DNA of 64,000 nt from Jacaranda mimosifolia (taxonomy: Eukaryota; Streptophyta; Magnoliopsida; Lamiales; Bignoniaceae): assembly GCA_018894105.1 (NCBI GenBank), contig CM032121.1, positions 1,551,507 through 1,615,506 of the forward strand, in the 5' to 3' direction. Every line of letters starts with the position of its first letter. Position 1 is the first letter of the stretch. The notes under the pieces are model-generated. The model searched no databases. It was not told the DNA's origin and saw only the letters and a program-made list of their open reading frames with translations. Shown here piece by piece: positions 36,950 to 48,182 of this stretch. Made by a program: the position numbers and the translations under genes.

Positions 36950-38560
36950 TCAAACCCTACAGGCTTAAATGTTTTGTACTACAATTGCTTCTAAAATGTA
37001 CTATAGATACACAGGTTATATACTACATTTTCAGCTAATGTATACTACATGCCTGAATATTTTTGTACTACAGATGCTTCTAAAATGTACTGCATATATG
37101 CAAATATTAAATTATAATTTAATTTAATCTACATGCTTGAATGTTTTGTACTACAGATTCTTCTAAAATGTACTGCAGTTACATAGATTATATGCTACAC
37201 TTTTGCCTGATGTGTACTGCAAGTATAAATGTTCATACTATATTTGCTTCTAAAATATACTGCAGTTACACAGATTATATACTACACTTTCATTTAATGT
37301 ATACTGCAGGCTTAAATATTTTGTACTACAGTTGCTTCTAAACTATACTACAGATACACAGATTATATACTATATTTTCAGTAATGTATACTGCACGCTT
37401 GAATGTTTTTGTACTACAGATGCTTATAAAATATACTGCATATACACAGATTATATACTATAATTTCATTTAATCTATAGGCTTGAATGTTTTGTACTAT
37501 ATTTTCGCAACTTCCTCTCCCGGTGTCCAAATCACTTGCCGCTTGAACCGTTGGATAGCTCTCGGCTTATACATTAACTCCACAAAGTTCCAGCTCTGTC
37601 CGATTCTCCATGGAACAGTAATTTCCCTTGCAATAAGCTGGAATTACATCATTGCCACTGCACTACCGCATTCTAAAGATCTTCGCCGTTTCCTATCCAA
37701 ACGGAACCGTCTACTGGTGAAACTTGGTGGGAACGTTGCCAACACCTCAAGGAACACCCCACTGAAACAGTTTCACAAAATTCCTTTTCCAAGCCACTCT
37801 ACTCAATGCATCTTTGCACTACCTGCGTGCAGTAAGACCGCTCCAGGTCGCCCTCAATGTTCGGTGCCCAAACGGACACGGAATGACTTCAAACTTGGTG
37901 GGAAGCATCCTCATAACTTAAGGAATATGCCATTGAAATAGTTTTTCAAACCGCACCTCGTAAGAGTCTCTGCTCATGGGCTTTTTTCGCCTTACCGAGT
38001 GAGCCAACAACGCCTTGTCGCTCCTAATGCCCCTTGAAGTCAAGGTTGCCATTCTTCTCTAATGAGCGACCCATGACATTCTCCCCCACTTGATCCGTTG
38101 ACATCCTCGTCAACATATACATAAGGACTCGAAGTGTATGCGGTGCCCCAACTCAACTCTGATCTCTTTTTGCACCGGATGAATTTAGCTCCTCTTTACA
38201 CATATTATATACTATACTTTCATTTAATGTATACTACAGGCTTAAATATTTTGTACTACAGTTGCTTCTAAAATGTACTACAAATACACAAATTATATAC
38301 TACATTTTCAGTTAACGTATACTGCATGCTTGAATGCTTTTGTACTATAGATGCTTCTAAAATGTACTGCATGCACACAAATTATATACTATAATTTCAT
38401 TTAATCTGCAGCTTTGAATATTTTGTACTACAAATACTTTTAAAATGTACTGCAGTTACATAGATTATATACTACACTTTTGCTTAATGTGTACTGCAAG
38501 CTTAGATGTTTTGTACCACAAATAATATACTACCACTTTCAGATAATTTCATCGTATAAT
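36950..38560. repeat. tandem array 4 in the MULE, split by an LTR fragment
   Basis: Units of about 90 bp contain GCTTGAATGTTTTGTACTAC, AGATGCTTCTAAAATGTACT and ATTATATACTACA. The array runs 36,950-37,506 and resumes at about 38,198-38,560. The middle section is a retrotransposon fragment. Confidence 0.7.
37507..38197 (-). mobile_element. LTR-retrotransposon fragment captured in the MULE
   Basis: On the minus strand a polypurine tract (AGTGGGGGAGA, 38,080-38,090) is followed at once by TGTCATGGG, as at the 5' edge of a 3' LTR. About 570 bp of LTR-like sequence then runs to 37,507, where it stops without a CA end. About 120 bp of internal sequence lies on the other side of the tract. It is GC-richer than the surrounding arrays. 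The plus-strand frame at 37,483-37,941 is an accident of this fragment. No clear target duplication was seen, so either insertion followed by loss or capture during array growth is possible. Confidence 0.65.
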
Positions 38561-39201
38561 TTCAGGTAAAAAGAAGTATAAACCTCAAAAAAGTGAAGTA
38601 CAACTTTTATGCCTTTCAAGTACAAATCAAAAACTTCCCATCTCACAAATAAAATTATATATATCAATTGGGTTCAAGTGTTTAACAACTAAATAGGAAA
38701 TAAAAACCCTAAACATGAGAAAATAGACAAGAAATAAGTATAACACTGAAAAATCACAGACATTTAAAACTGTAAATGCAGAAAACATACATTTGTTTCT
38801 TTTTATCACTTCTTTTTGTATTTCGCTTCTTGTTGACATTGTTTCTCCTTCCATTGTCACAAAAAAAATGGCAAAAATTTTGGTGTCTTTTTTTTTTTTC
38901 TTTCTCGCATCAATGGCAGAGGAACGATTTCGCGCCCTTTTGTTTGGCCGCTTGGAGAAGTCGTCGATTTTAGAAAAAAAATAAATGAAAGCATTCTTCT
39001 TGAAGAGAAAAACGCATTTCTCAGGTATTTTTGTTGTTTTCTCTAACTACAAGGATATATGTGTCTTTCTAAAAGATATGGGGAGTGATTTCTAAGTTTT
39101 GTGAAAAAGTAGGGAGTTTAGTGTGTAAAAATTCAAATGGGGACTGATCACTAAACTGAAAGTAGGATTAGGGATTTTTTTCTAATTAACCGTTCAATTA
39201 A

Positions 39202-39698
39202 TGTGCTTAAAATGCTCTTATTTAAATATTTTAATCTTCACAACCACAATATGTGTGGTAACTAAAATTCTAACGAATTCCTAATATGCATGTGTTTAAA
39301 TAAATAAATAAAAAATGTGCAACAACTACCCATTGTTGCCATATTATCATAAATTTTTATTTTTATATATGTAAAAGTTAAATTAAATACGTTGAAAATA
39401 TTAAAAGAATTAGTATTATGCAGAAAACCATAAAAATATGTTTATTTATTTCATAGCACAGACATTTCAGTACACACGTAGAATACCCCAAATTCACCAC
39501 TCTAAATCCTCTATTTCTTAATCTTCTCCAGCTTCTTACATCAATAAATGTTTCGTTTTAAAACAGTACAGTAAAGTTAAACATAGTACAATAAATACGA
39601 GGATGATACAGAAATATAACGTCCGAAATGTGTTATATGAAGTATAACTTGGAACTATTTAAGTCAAAATATTAAACATTTTGAAGTATAACTTCAAG
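39202..39698. other. block A spacer and SPH2 upstream region
   Basis: It matches, with substitutions, the pieces 60,232-60,535, 60,854-60,939 and 61,775-62,003 of block B. The differences are the insertions in block B. It presumably contains the SPH2 promoter. No further gene. Confidence 0.6.
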
Positions 39699-40148
39699 AT
39701 GCATTTTACTACAAAGAACATCATGATCTTCTTTCTTATATTTATCTTAACGTTCAACCTTGTCGTATTTAATGTTTTTGCATGTTTTCTTACCACGGAA
39801 TATGAAGTTCGTATTGTCTGTAGGATCCCTAAAAAATACGGATGGGCTCCATTGCAGGTTTCCTGCAAGGCCCTTGACAGCGATACAGATTTTGGAATGC
39901 ATGACCTTGGGATTAACAACGAGGTATTTTCTTGGTATTTTTGTTCCAATATTTGGGGGACAACTGCGTACCATTGCAAATTCCGTTGGAGGAGTGTCTA
40001 TGGGCAAGATTTTGTAGTTTTTAATGAGACCCTAGCAAGATCTTGCGCAGATGAAACAAAGTTTTCTAGAGGTAAAACATGTTTATGGAGTGTCGATGAT
40101 AAAGGGTTTTATTTTGGGAAATATTTTAAAAAATATTATGAGTGGTAG
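39699..40148 (+). CDS. S-protein homolog (SPH2), secreted
   Basis: A 149-aa intronless S1-family protein. The ATG at 39,699 is the first in frame; the open frame continues upstream only through non-ATG codons. A strongly hydrophobic signal peptide (about residues 7-28) ends near NVFA. Then come VRIVCRIP, LQVSCKALDSDTDFG, FSWYFCSNIWGTTAYHCKFRW, FVVFNE, SCADE and CLWSVDDKGFYF. This is the usual S1-family order and Cys pattern, but with the basic family phrase SKDDDLG changed to DSDTDFG. It is much closer to SPH3 at 62,004 than to SPH1. Role unknown. Confidence 0.87.
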   Translation: MHFTTKNIMIFFLIFILTFNLVVFNVFACFLTTEYEVRIVCRIPKKYGWAPLQVSCKALDSDTDFGMHDLGINNEVFSWYFCSNIWGTTAYHCKFRWRSVYGQDFVVFNETLARSCADETKFSRGKTCLWSVDDKGFYFGKYFKKYYEW

Positions 40149-41041
40149 TAAAATGATACGATGTGGAGAGCTGTATTTTTAATAAAATTATTGTGTTTTA
40201 GATTATTTACGATGGGAAAATGTTAAGGCAAGATTTTGTCAATAATTTTTTAATTATATAAGTTAAATCTCGACATGTGTCTTTTGATAAATTTCGACGT
40301 ATGTCTTTTGATTGTCATCCAACATTTTTTTTTTAATTTTTTATTTTCTCTTGTTGTGTTGATGTTCTTTTTGTCAATCTTTTGTATTTTTCTAGTTAAA
40401 TTTGATAGAGTTATCAATTGATTCAATGGCATCAATGGTCTATATAGTCTTTAAATATGCGCATTAATTCAATATATATTAATAGCATCATAAATGAAAA
40501 TAAATACCCATTGGAAGGATATTTTGAACCATTAAATATGCATACAAACCAACATGCACCAACATGCAGCACCATTGGGATTTAAATTCAAGCCCAACTT
40601 TCTACGCTATTCTAAAAATATCAATAGAATATATCAATATATGATGATAAATCAACTTAAAAGTTTCACACATGGGAATTAAATTTCAAATTTTATATAA
40701 ACATGTGTGTGTGAAAACGATGTCACTCAATTAATTAATAAATAATAAAAAAATTCTTATATAAATGAATATGCATAGAATTATTAAAACAAGTGTTTTA
40801 CAATACATTTGACCCAAAATGCTTTCTTTGGCAAACTATTGGATCCTATGTCTCAATGTCACGCCCCAAAATCTAACCATATATACTAATCTCGAGGCGT
40901 GAAACTCAATCCTAAATAAAAATATATTACTTATCTAAAATCATGATCTTCAATAGAAAAAAAAAACTCCAATATTCATAATAATTCAAATAATTCTAGC
41001 AAAATAGAACCTCAAAATACCCAATATTCTTTTATCAACTG
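40149..41041. other. 3' flank of SPH2 and flank of the gypsy insertion
   Basis: Similarity to block B ends near 40,270. Further right, TGTCACGCCCCAAAATC (about 40,857) looks like an LTR-type terminus, perhaps an edge of the older LTR into which the gypsy element and solo LTR later inserted. That link is speculative. Confidence 0.35.
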
Positions 41042-41772
41042 TGATATGGGATTACCCAAGTGCTTAGGCCCAAACCATCAAGGCCCAGTATGGGACGGCC
41101 CAAATGCTCGACCCAAACCAGCAATGCCCACTTTGGGGCTCAGGGCCGGTGTGGCTCATCAACTTCACTCGACCAGATTTGCCCAGGATTGGTCAGGCGC
41201 CCTGGGCCCACGGAATTCCTCGACCAAAGTCGACCTGGTCTAGGTCGACTAGGAGGTCGAGAACAGTACGACACTCTACCACCGCATTAAATGTACTGAC
41301 AGGCGTCGCGCCTCTGCATTAATGGCGCATGCCATCCCCCTCACCGTCTGACACGGCAGGCGCCGCTACAGTGTACTATCCTGCCCTTGAAACCATGAAG
41401 GACAGTTAGCTGGAAACATTCAAACAAGGGAAATGACCAATTACCCTTGGCACAGGATTGGGGCCCCTGGATGTATCGAGGGGCTTCCCAGACATTTTCT
41501 AGAAGGGAGAAGGATATAAATACCCTCAACCTAACTTTCCAAAGGTACGCACTCATATACACTCACAAACCCTTACTCCGCTGCTCGATTTCTGAGGTCG
41601 GTCTCTACTGACTTGAGCGTCGGAGGGCCTTAGCTGAGGGCCTCTCGGCTAGCCTAACGTTTATTGTGATTGCAGGATTCTTTCCCTAACCCAGCAGGAA
41701 CATAAACCACCTAGGCCAAGTTCCACCCTTATTCAAACCCAGATTCCTATCCGAAAGATTGAACCCTCATCA
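41042..41772 (+). repeat. 5' LTR of the gypsy element
   Basis: 731 bp, starting TGATATGGG and ending CCTCATCA. GC-richer than the surrounding DNA. TATAAATA at 41,515-41,522 is a likely promoter element. It aligns end to end with 51,103-51,833. Confidence 0.93.
41515..41522 (+). promoter_or_regulatory. TATA box in the 5' LTR
   Basis: TATAAATA, conserved at the same place in the 3' LTR. It lies about 260 bp before the LTR end, as expected for U3/R transcription initiation. Confidence 0.5.
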
Positions 41773-41773
41773 T

Positions 41774-41791
41774 TTGGTGCCATCTGTGGGA
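41774..41791 (+). other. primer-binding site
   Basis: TTGGTGCCATCTGTGGGA lies immediately after the 5' LTR. The TGG start complements a tRNA CCA end. The tRNA species is not assigned. Confidence 0.65.
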
Positions 41792-41813
41792 AACCCTAAA
41801 TCCTCTGTCGAAA

Positions 41814-43532
41814 ATGGTAAACACTAGGCGAGCCCCATCCGGAAGAGATAAAAATAGGAGGTCCAACTCCTCTCCCCATCGTTAGGACCTAGAGCCGAAT
41901 ACACAAGGACCCAGCGCCCATCCTGAACCTATGGTCACACTCACAATGCCGCAGTTAATACAGCTCATTAGTGAGCAGATTTCTACACAGATTTCAGCAC
42001 AACTCTCCGCCGCCCTAAACAGGTATGCAGTACAGCCGGAGCCGGCGGTCAGCGCCACACCGCGGCCTGCGGTTCCGGAAAAAGCACGACCGGAAGAGCC
42101 CTCTCAATGGCCAGAATCGCTAAGATATCAGCTCATGAGAGATTTAAGCCCGGGCCTTTTTCCTAGAGAAGCCGTCCGTCCCCCACCGAGAGAGGAGGTA
42201 GCAGACTCCGTAGATCATGATGTTCGGCCCATTCGAGCCCCACAGCATGATAGGGCCGAGCGTTCCAGACACAAGCCAGGCAGAGGTACCTCCTAAGCAG
42301 ATAAGCAAGAATGGGAGGAAGTATCTCAATTGGTGCAACAATTGAATAAGCGCCTGGAGGATATATCGAGAAGGAATGCGGATAGGGTAGCCCAGCCAGA
42401 CTGGCCGCAAAGGTTTAGAAGAGAGCAGAATTCACCATTCATTCAAGAGATCATTGACGAGCGCATCGCCATCGACGCAAAGATCCCTATGGGGCTTCCA
42501 AGGTATGATGGCTCCGCGGAGCCGAATGAGCGTCTGCTGCAGTTTGAGCTTATGATGCAGTTGCATGGGCATAATGACTATATACATGCAAAGATGCTGG
42601 TGACTACATTCCAAGGAGTGGCTTTGGACTGGTTTGTAAAACTGGAGCGGGCATCCATCTTCTCCTACGACCAGTTGTGTGATAAGTTTCTGCATCACTT
42701 CGCCAGCAGGAGGAAGGCAAAACTCCCACACACCCACCTGCACACAGTGAAGTAGGTGAAAGGAGAATCCCTTCGGGATTTCTTTACCAGATTCAACACA
42801 AAAGTGTTGAAAATTGATAGCCCGAGGATTGAGTTTCTGATTAATGTACTGTTTCTAGGCTTGAGACACAAGGAGTGCGCCAATGCCTTGGTGCGCGCAC
42901 ACCCTAGAACGATGGAAGAGCTCCTCGACCTTGCGGAGAGGTACATGACCCAGGAGGAGATGAACATGATAAAATACAGCAGCATGGAAGCCGACAAGAA
43001 AAAAGGCAAGGAAAGAGATGATAGACAGAACAATGAGGGACGCCGCTCCCCGATCAAATGCTTTCATGAATACACCCCATTAAATTTGCTGAGGAAAGAA
43101 GTGTTGTTCGCCATCCAACACGATAACCTGCTCAAGAGGCCTCAAAAAATCATAAAAATCGAGGTCATGAAGAAGTCAAAGAAGTACTGCTATTTCCACA
43201 AGCAGAAAGGGCATGACACTGAGGAGTGCTTCAACCTGAAAGACAAGATTGAGAGGTTGATCAAGCAAGACCACTTGAAGGAATTTGTCGAGGAACATGT
43301 CCGAAGAGAGGAGGGCCTGACCGACCGGACTCTTCGAAGAGAAAGGTCGATCAGCCCGAGGAGAGAGGACAAAGGAAAGCGATCGACCCATGAACCCCAC
43401 CCACCCATCAGGGTTGTCATTGACATGATCGTCGGGGGCCCACGGGAAGAGATTCCCAAAATGCGAGAAAGCAAACACAGAGGCAGCTCGACTCGACTAG
43501 GCCATCTAGGGTTGAAGCAGTTTTTCAGCTGA
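41814..43532 (+). pseudogene. gag: gag of the gypsy element, broken
   Basis: One reading frame from ATG 41,814 to 43,532, interrupted by in-frame stops at 41,883, 42,294 and 42,753. At least two of these look like CAA/CAG to TAA/TAG changes. The middle (about 42,480-42,960) is a retrotransposon gag domain (YDGSAEPNERL, GVALDWF, FTRF). Towards the end (about 43,185-43,230) is CYFHKQKGHDTEEC, the variant zinc finger typical of Tat elements. The frame is left before the protease, so either a frameshift mutation or a natural gag/pol frame change occurs near 43,400-43,510. Confidence 0.85.
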
Positions 43533-46500
43533 CAACTAGTACCAAACCAATTTCTTTCACCAATGCAGATCTGGACCACATGGAAGACAAAGGAGTCGAT
43601 CGGAAGATAGATTGCCCGATGGTGGTCGCCCTGGACATTGCTAATTTCGAGGTCAGAAAGGTACTGGTCGACAATGGGAGTTCAGTGAACATAATATTCT
43701 TATCGACTTTGAACAGAATAAAATTGGGATAATTGAAATTTGATCCGGTCAGAACACCTTTGGTCGGATTTGGTGGGTCCGAGATCATCCCGGTCGGATC
43801 CATCAATCTCTCCACCACGTTTGGGCAAGGATAGAGCAACCGAACACTAATGATCAGTTACCTGGTGGTTGACGCTCCCTTCGCGTACAATGTTATCATA
43901 GGTCGGCCAGCCGTCAATGATTTCAGAGCCATTGTATCCACTTATCATATGAAGATAAAGTTCCCGACCTCAGCCGGAGTGGGTGAGCTTTTATGTAACC
44001 TTAAGGACGTTTGGCGATGCTACACAATCTCTGTTGACTCAACCGACCAGAAGAAGCGACCTGAGCTGAAGCCCTCAGGGGACGCCCCAGTAGAGAAACT
44101 CGAGGAGGGACCTTCGTCGAAGAAGAGAAAATTGGAAGACACCAGGGTCGAGCCCATTGGTGAGTTCAAAACAATCGAGCTCGAGCCTGGGAACCCAAAG
44201 AAAACCACCAAGATTGGGACCGAGATGGGAGATTGATTAGAATACCTTATGGTCGATTTTCTCCGGCGAAACGCCGATGTTTTTGCATGAAAGGCTGCAG
44301 ATCTTCAAGGCATTGATCCCAAAATCATCGTCCACCGCCTCAACGTGGATCCAACCCACAAGCCAGTGCGGCAGAAGAAAAGAACCTTCAATGCTGAGCA
44401 AAACCAGATTATCGAGGAGGAGGTCGGCAAGCTTTTGCAAGCAGGCTACATTGTGGAAATCCAATATCCCTCTTGGCTTTGTAATATTGTACTTGTCCCC
44501 AAGATGAAGGGAAGTGGAGGATGTGTAACGATTTTACGAATTTGAATAAAGCTTGCCCTAAGGATCCTTACCCCTTGCCTCGTATTGATTTACTTGTTGA
44601 TTCTATTGCTAGTTGCGAATTGCTTAGCATGATGGATGCATTTCAAGGCTATTATCAAATATTCATGGCACCCGAGGACAGGGACAAAACAGCATTTGTC
44701 GTCCCCAATAGAGTCTATTGCTTCTTAGTTATGCCATTCGAACTTAAAAATGCAGGGGCAACTTACCAGAGATTAGTTAATTTCATGTTCAAGAATGAAT
44801 TTGAGAGATCAATAGAGGTCTATGTGGATGATATGATTGTAAAGACTGAAAAGGCTGAAGACCACTTGATCAACCTCAGCCACACTTTTTCCATTTTAAG
44901 GGCTTTCGGTATGAAGCTCAATCCTAGCAAATGTACTTTCGGGGTTCGATGAGGTAAATTCCTTGGCTACATGGTCAGTCAGAGAGGCATTGAAGCCAAC
45001 CCGCAGAAGATTCAAGCAGTTCTGGACATCACCCCACCTCACACGGTTCGTGAAGTCCAGTGCCTAGTCGGCAGGGTTATAGCCTTGGGCAGATTCATAG
45101 CTCGACTAGCAGACAAAAGCTTACCTTTCTTCAAAATCTTGAGAAACGCGAAGAAATTTGGGTTCAAGTGGGATCAACAGTGTAATCAAGCCCTGATTGA
45201 CCCCAAGCAATACCTCTCTTCGCCACCTATGCTCGCCAAGCCCGAGCTGGGAGAAGTACTACAGATATACTTGGCAGTCTTTTCGGCCTCCATCAATTCA
45301 GTGTTGACGACGATGAGAGCAGGAAACCCCTGTCCAATATACTATTGCAGCAAGGCTCTACAGGTGCTCGAGCATAATTATTTAAAGATCGAGAAGTTCG
45401 CTTTGGCCCTTGTCACGTTGGCCAGGAAACTGCGGCCTTATTTTTAATCCCACTCAATTTTGGTGTTGGCGAATCAGCCGCTAAAGCAGGTGTTGTCGAA
45501 GCCAGACACTTCAGGATGGCTTACTAAATGGGACATCAAGCTAGGGGAATTCGACATCCAATTTCAACCACGGACTGCCATTAAAGCGCAGGTGTTGGCC
45601 AACTTCATTGTTGCCGACTTGCCGATACAGGATGTTGGGATCACACCCTGGTGGACCTTGCATGTCGACGGGTTCGCAACCACATCCAGAGGGGGAATAG
45701 AGATATCCCTCCAATCCCTGCTGGCCGAGGACTACAATTTCGCAGTGAAACTCGACTTCCCGGTAACTAATAATGAAGCAGAATATGAGGCTCTTATAGT
45801 AGGATTGCGCATGGTCAAAGACCGCGAGGTCAAGCAACTAGGGGCGTTCACGGACTCTCAGCTTGTTGCAGAACAGGTCGAAGGAAACTTTAAGGCAAAG
45901 GAACATAAGATGACTCAGTATTTAGTAGAAGTGCACCAATTGAGGCAAATGTTCAAAAAAAATTCGCTGAGCCAGGTCCCCCGATCAGAAAATGAGCGAG
46001 CAGACGTGCTCTCCAAACTCGCCATCTCAACGAAAGGCACCAGAGAAAGTACAATAACATTCCTTGTCGCAGACCAACCCTGTGTCCCTCCCCCCAGCCA
46101 GGGCCTAGTCGGGTGCCTCGGGGAAACAACCCTTTCTTGGCAGCACCTAATCAAACTTTATCTAAGTTGGGGTACCTCACCCGAAGATGATAAGGAGGCC
46201 CGTAGACTCAAGGGTTTAGCACCCAAATATGCGTTAGACGAGCACGGACAATTGTACAAGAGGTAATAGCAGGACCACCACTCAGGTGTTTGGATCCTAA
46301 CCACTAACCAGGTAAACGAAGTATTGAACGAAGTACATGCTGATATTTATGGCAACCACTCTAGCGGTCGATCCTTGGCACATAAGGTCATTCGCTACGG
46401 ATATTTCTGGCCGACTTTGTTGGGAGATTCTGTCGACTTTGCTAAAAAATGCTCATCATATCAAATTCATTCGAACATCCAGCACCAGCCAGCCGCACCG

Positions 46501-47370
46501 ATGACTAATGTTAACATCACCTGGCCCTTCAACCAGTGGGGGATTGACATAGTTGGATCACTCCGAAAAACTTCTGGCCATCAAAAATTCATCATAGTGG
46601 CCGTCGAATTTACAAAATGGGTAGAAACTGAGGTAGTCCCGAAGATCACCGGCGCCACCATTAAAAGTTTCATTTGGAAGAATATTGTATGCCGATTTGG
46701 GTTGCCTAAAGTCCTAATTTTAGATAACGGCACCCAATTTCAGAGCAAAAACACGAGGAGATGGTGCGAAACCTTAGGGATTGCCCCACACTTTACTTCG
46801 GTGGGAAATCCGCAAGCCAATAGACGTACTGAGGTTACCAACATGACTGTTCTCGTCCACATTAAGAGTCGAATAGTGGGGACAGAGGCTAACTGGGCAG
46901 ACGACCTCCCTGGTGTCCTTTGGGCTTACAGAACCACTCCTTGAACAGCTACAGGACATAGCCCATACAGCCTAGTCTACGGATATGAGGCAGTGATCCC
47001 GTCAGAATTAATCCAGCAGACAGTAAGGGTGATCCACTATAATCCGATAACTAATGCATCAGAAAGGATGTTAGATCTAATCACTGTCGATGAACAACGC
47101 CATACAGCTTACAGCACAATGCAGCGATATCGCTCAAAGATAGCAGATCGCTATAACAGGTCAGTGCGGCCGCGGAGCTTCAAGGTGGGCGACCTCGTTC
47201 TCAAGAAAGTGGAAGTATCCAAGCATGTCGGAAAACTCAACCCAAAATGGGAAGGACCATACTCAGTGGTCAAGGTGTCTAAAAATGATGCCTACCGACT
47301 AGTTGATGCATCAGGCCGCGAGCTACCTCGACCTTGGAATGCAGTAAACTTGAAAAAAAAATTTGTATAA
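43533..47370 (+). pseudogene. pol: pol of the gypsy element (PR-RT-RH-INT), broken
   Basis: Protease: LVDNGSS near 43,667 (D-N-G in place of D-S/T-G), followed by YNVIIGRP. Reverse transcriptase: about 44,345-44,952 with YVDDMIV. There is a one-base frame change near 44,505-44,520 and a TGA at about 44,950. RNase H: about 45,655-46,025 with the D..E..D residues in HVDG, NNEAEYEAL and TDSQLV. Integrase: about 46,324-47,370 with WGIDIVG, LDNGTQF and a TEVTN glutamate. The second zinc Cys pair is damaged (CSSYQ), and a TGA interrupts it near 46,942. Stops also occur near 43,729, 43,832, 45,445 and 46,264. The breaks rule out a functional polyprotein from this copy. Confidence 0.88.
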
Positions 47371-47454
47371 TTGGTCACCGATAACCTTTGTATCGCCCAA
47401 AGGAATGAAATTGCAACATATTTAAACCAAGTGAAACATGGCCAATCTTTCCCA

Positions 47455-47725
47455 ACAACAATCAACCCCGTAGTTGATGAGAGGCTCAACGCCACCAAGT
47501 CGAGGCCTATGCGTCGAGACCACGAGTCGACCCCGTAGTCAAATAGAGGCTCAACGCCACCAAGTTGAGGCCTATGGACCGAGACCACGAGTCGACGAAA
47601 GGCTCAATGCCACCAAGTTGAGGCCTATGCACTGAGACCACAAAGTCGACCCTGTAGTCGACGAGAAGCTCAACGCTGCCGAGTCAAGGCCTATGCGCCG
47701 GGACCACACAGTCGAAACCAAGCAG
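47455..47725. repeat. tandem repeats after integrase
   Basis: Four units of roughly 55-70 bp. Each contains AGGCTCAACGCCACCAAG, CGAGGCCTATG and GAGACCACGAGTCGA with changes. Tandem repeats between pol and the 3' LTR are a known habit of Tat-branch elements such as Ogre. The short minus-strand frames here are repeat translations. Confidence 0.8.
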
Positions 47726-48182
47726 TTGACCTCACAGTTGGCAAAACAATGATGGTGAACATATTCTACAATCATGAAAGTTATTCCAAACTCGAACATT
47801 AACTATTATGCTACAATATTGATTACAACTTACTCTACAAGAGCTGAAAATCAAGTCGAGAAAGCATAACCTCTGTTTGACGTGAGACCTGAATTAAAAT
47901 TACTCACCACATTCGTGGGCATCCATTTAGAAATTCCGACAAGCAGAACATCAATTTAATGTTTCACAAATCTCATGCGTTTCATCAATCCAAACAAAAT
48001 TGCAATCAAGGTAGTTCATAGCAAAAGCAAAGACAGTTATGATTAAAGTTGTAGTTGAGAAAAGGCCAAATCACCATCTAATATTTCAAACAAAGAGCCC
48101 CATCAAGGTAACAATTCAACAATTTAATAAAAATGTCAAAAGCCTCTTTGAGGCGTGTACAAAATAAGCATGAGAACCAGGC
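47726..48182. other. non-coding part of the gypsy element
   Basis: AT-richer stretch between the tandem repeats and the 3' end of the antisense gene. No frame or repeat recognised. It could hold the antisense transcript's 3' UTR. Confidence 0.4.

Larger units (their letters stand above)
32601..39192. mobile_element. 6.6-kb Mutator-like element (non-autonomous)
   Basis: A 6,592-bp insertion with a 9-bp target duplication TTCAATTAA (32,592-32,600 and 39,193-39,201). Block B has the uninterrupted site at about 60,223-60,231. Imperfect terminal inverted repeats extend at least 150 bp; both ends carry GTGATCAGTCCCCA exactly 41 bp in from the tip, followed by AAACTCCCTA and ATCACTCCCCA. A 9-bp duplication and long TIRs point to a MULE. 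The interior holds remnants of the two transposase ends (33,050-33,283 and 34,805-35,032), four distinct tandem arrays and a captured LTR fragment. No full transposase remains, so it would depend on another copy. Confidence 0.85.

Noticed and set aside
37483..37941. 152-aa plus-strand frame in the MULE
   Set aside because: It lies antisense over an LTR fragment; no protein family recognised and the start lies in repeat DNA.
33285..38560. Repeat arrays as a CRISPR-like structure
   Set aside because: Units are contiguous and diverged, with no conserved repeat/unique spacer pattern and no cas genes; this is plant DNA.
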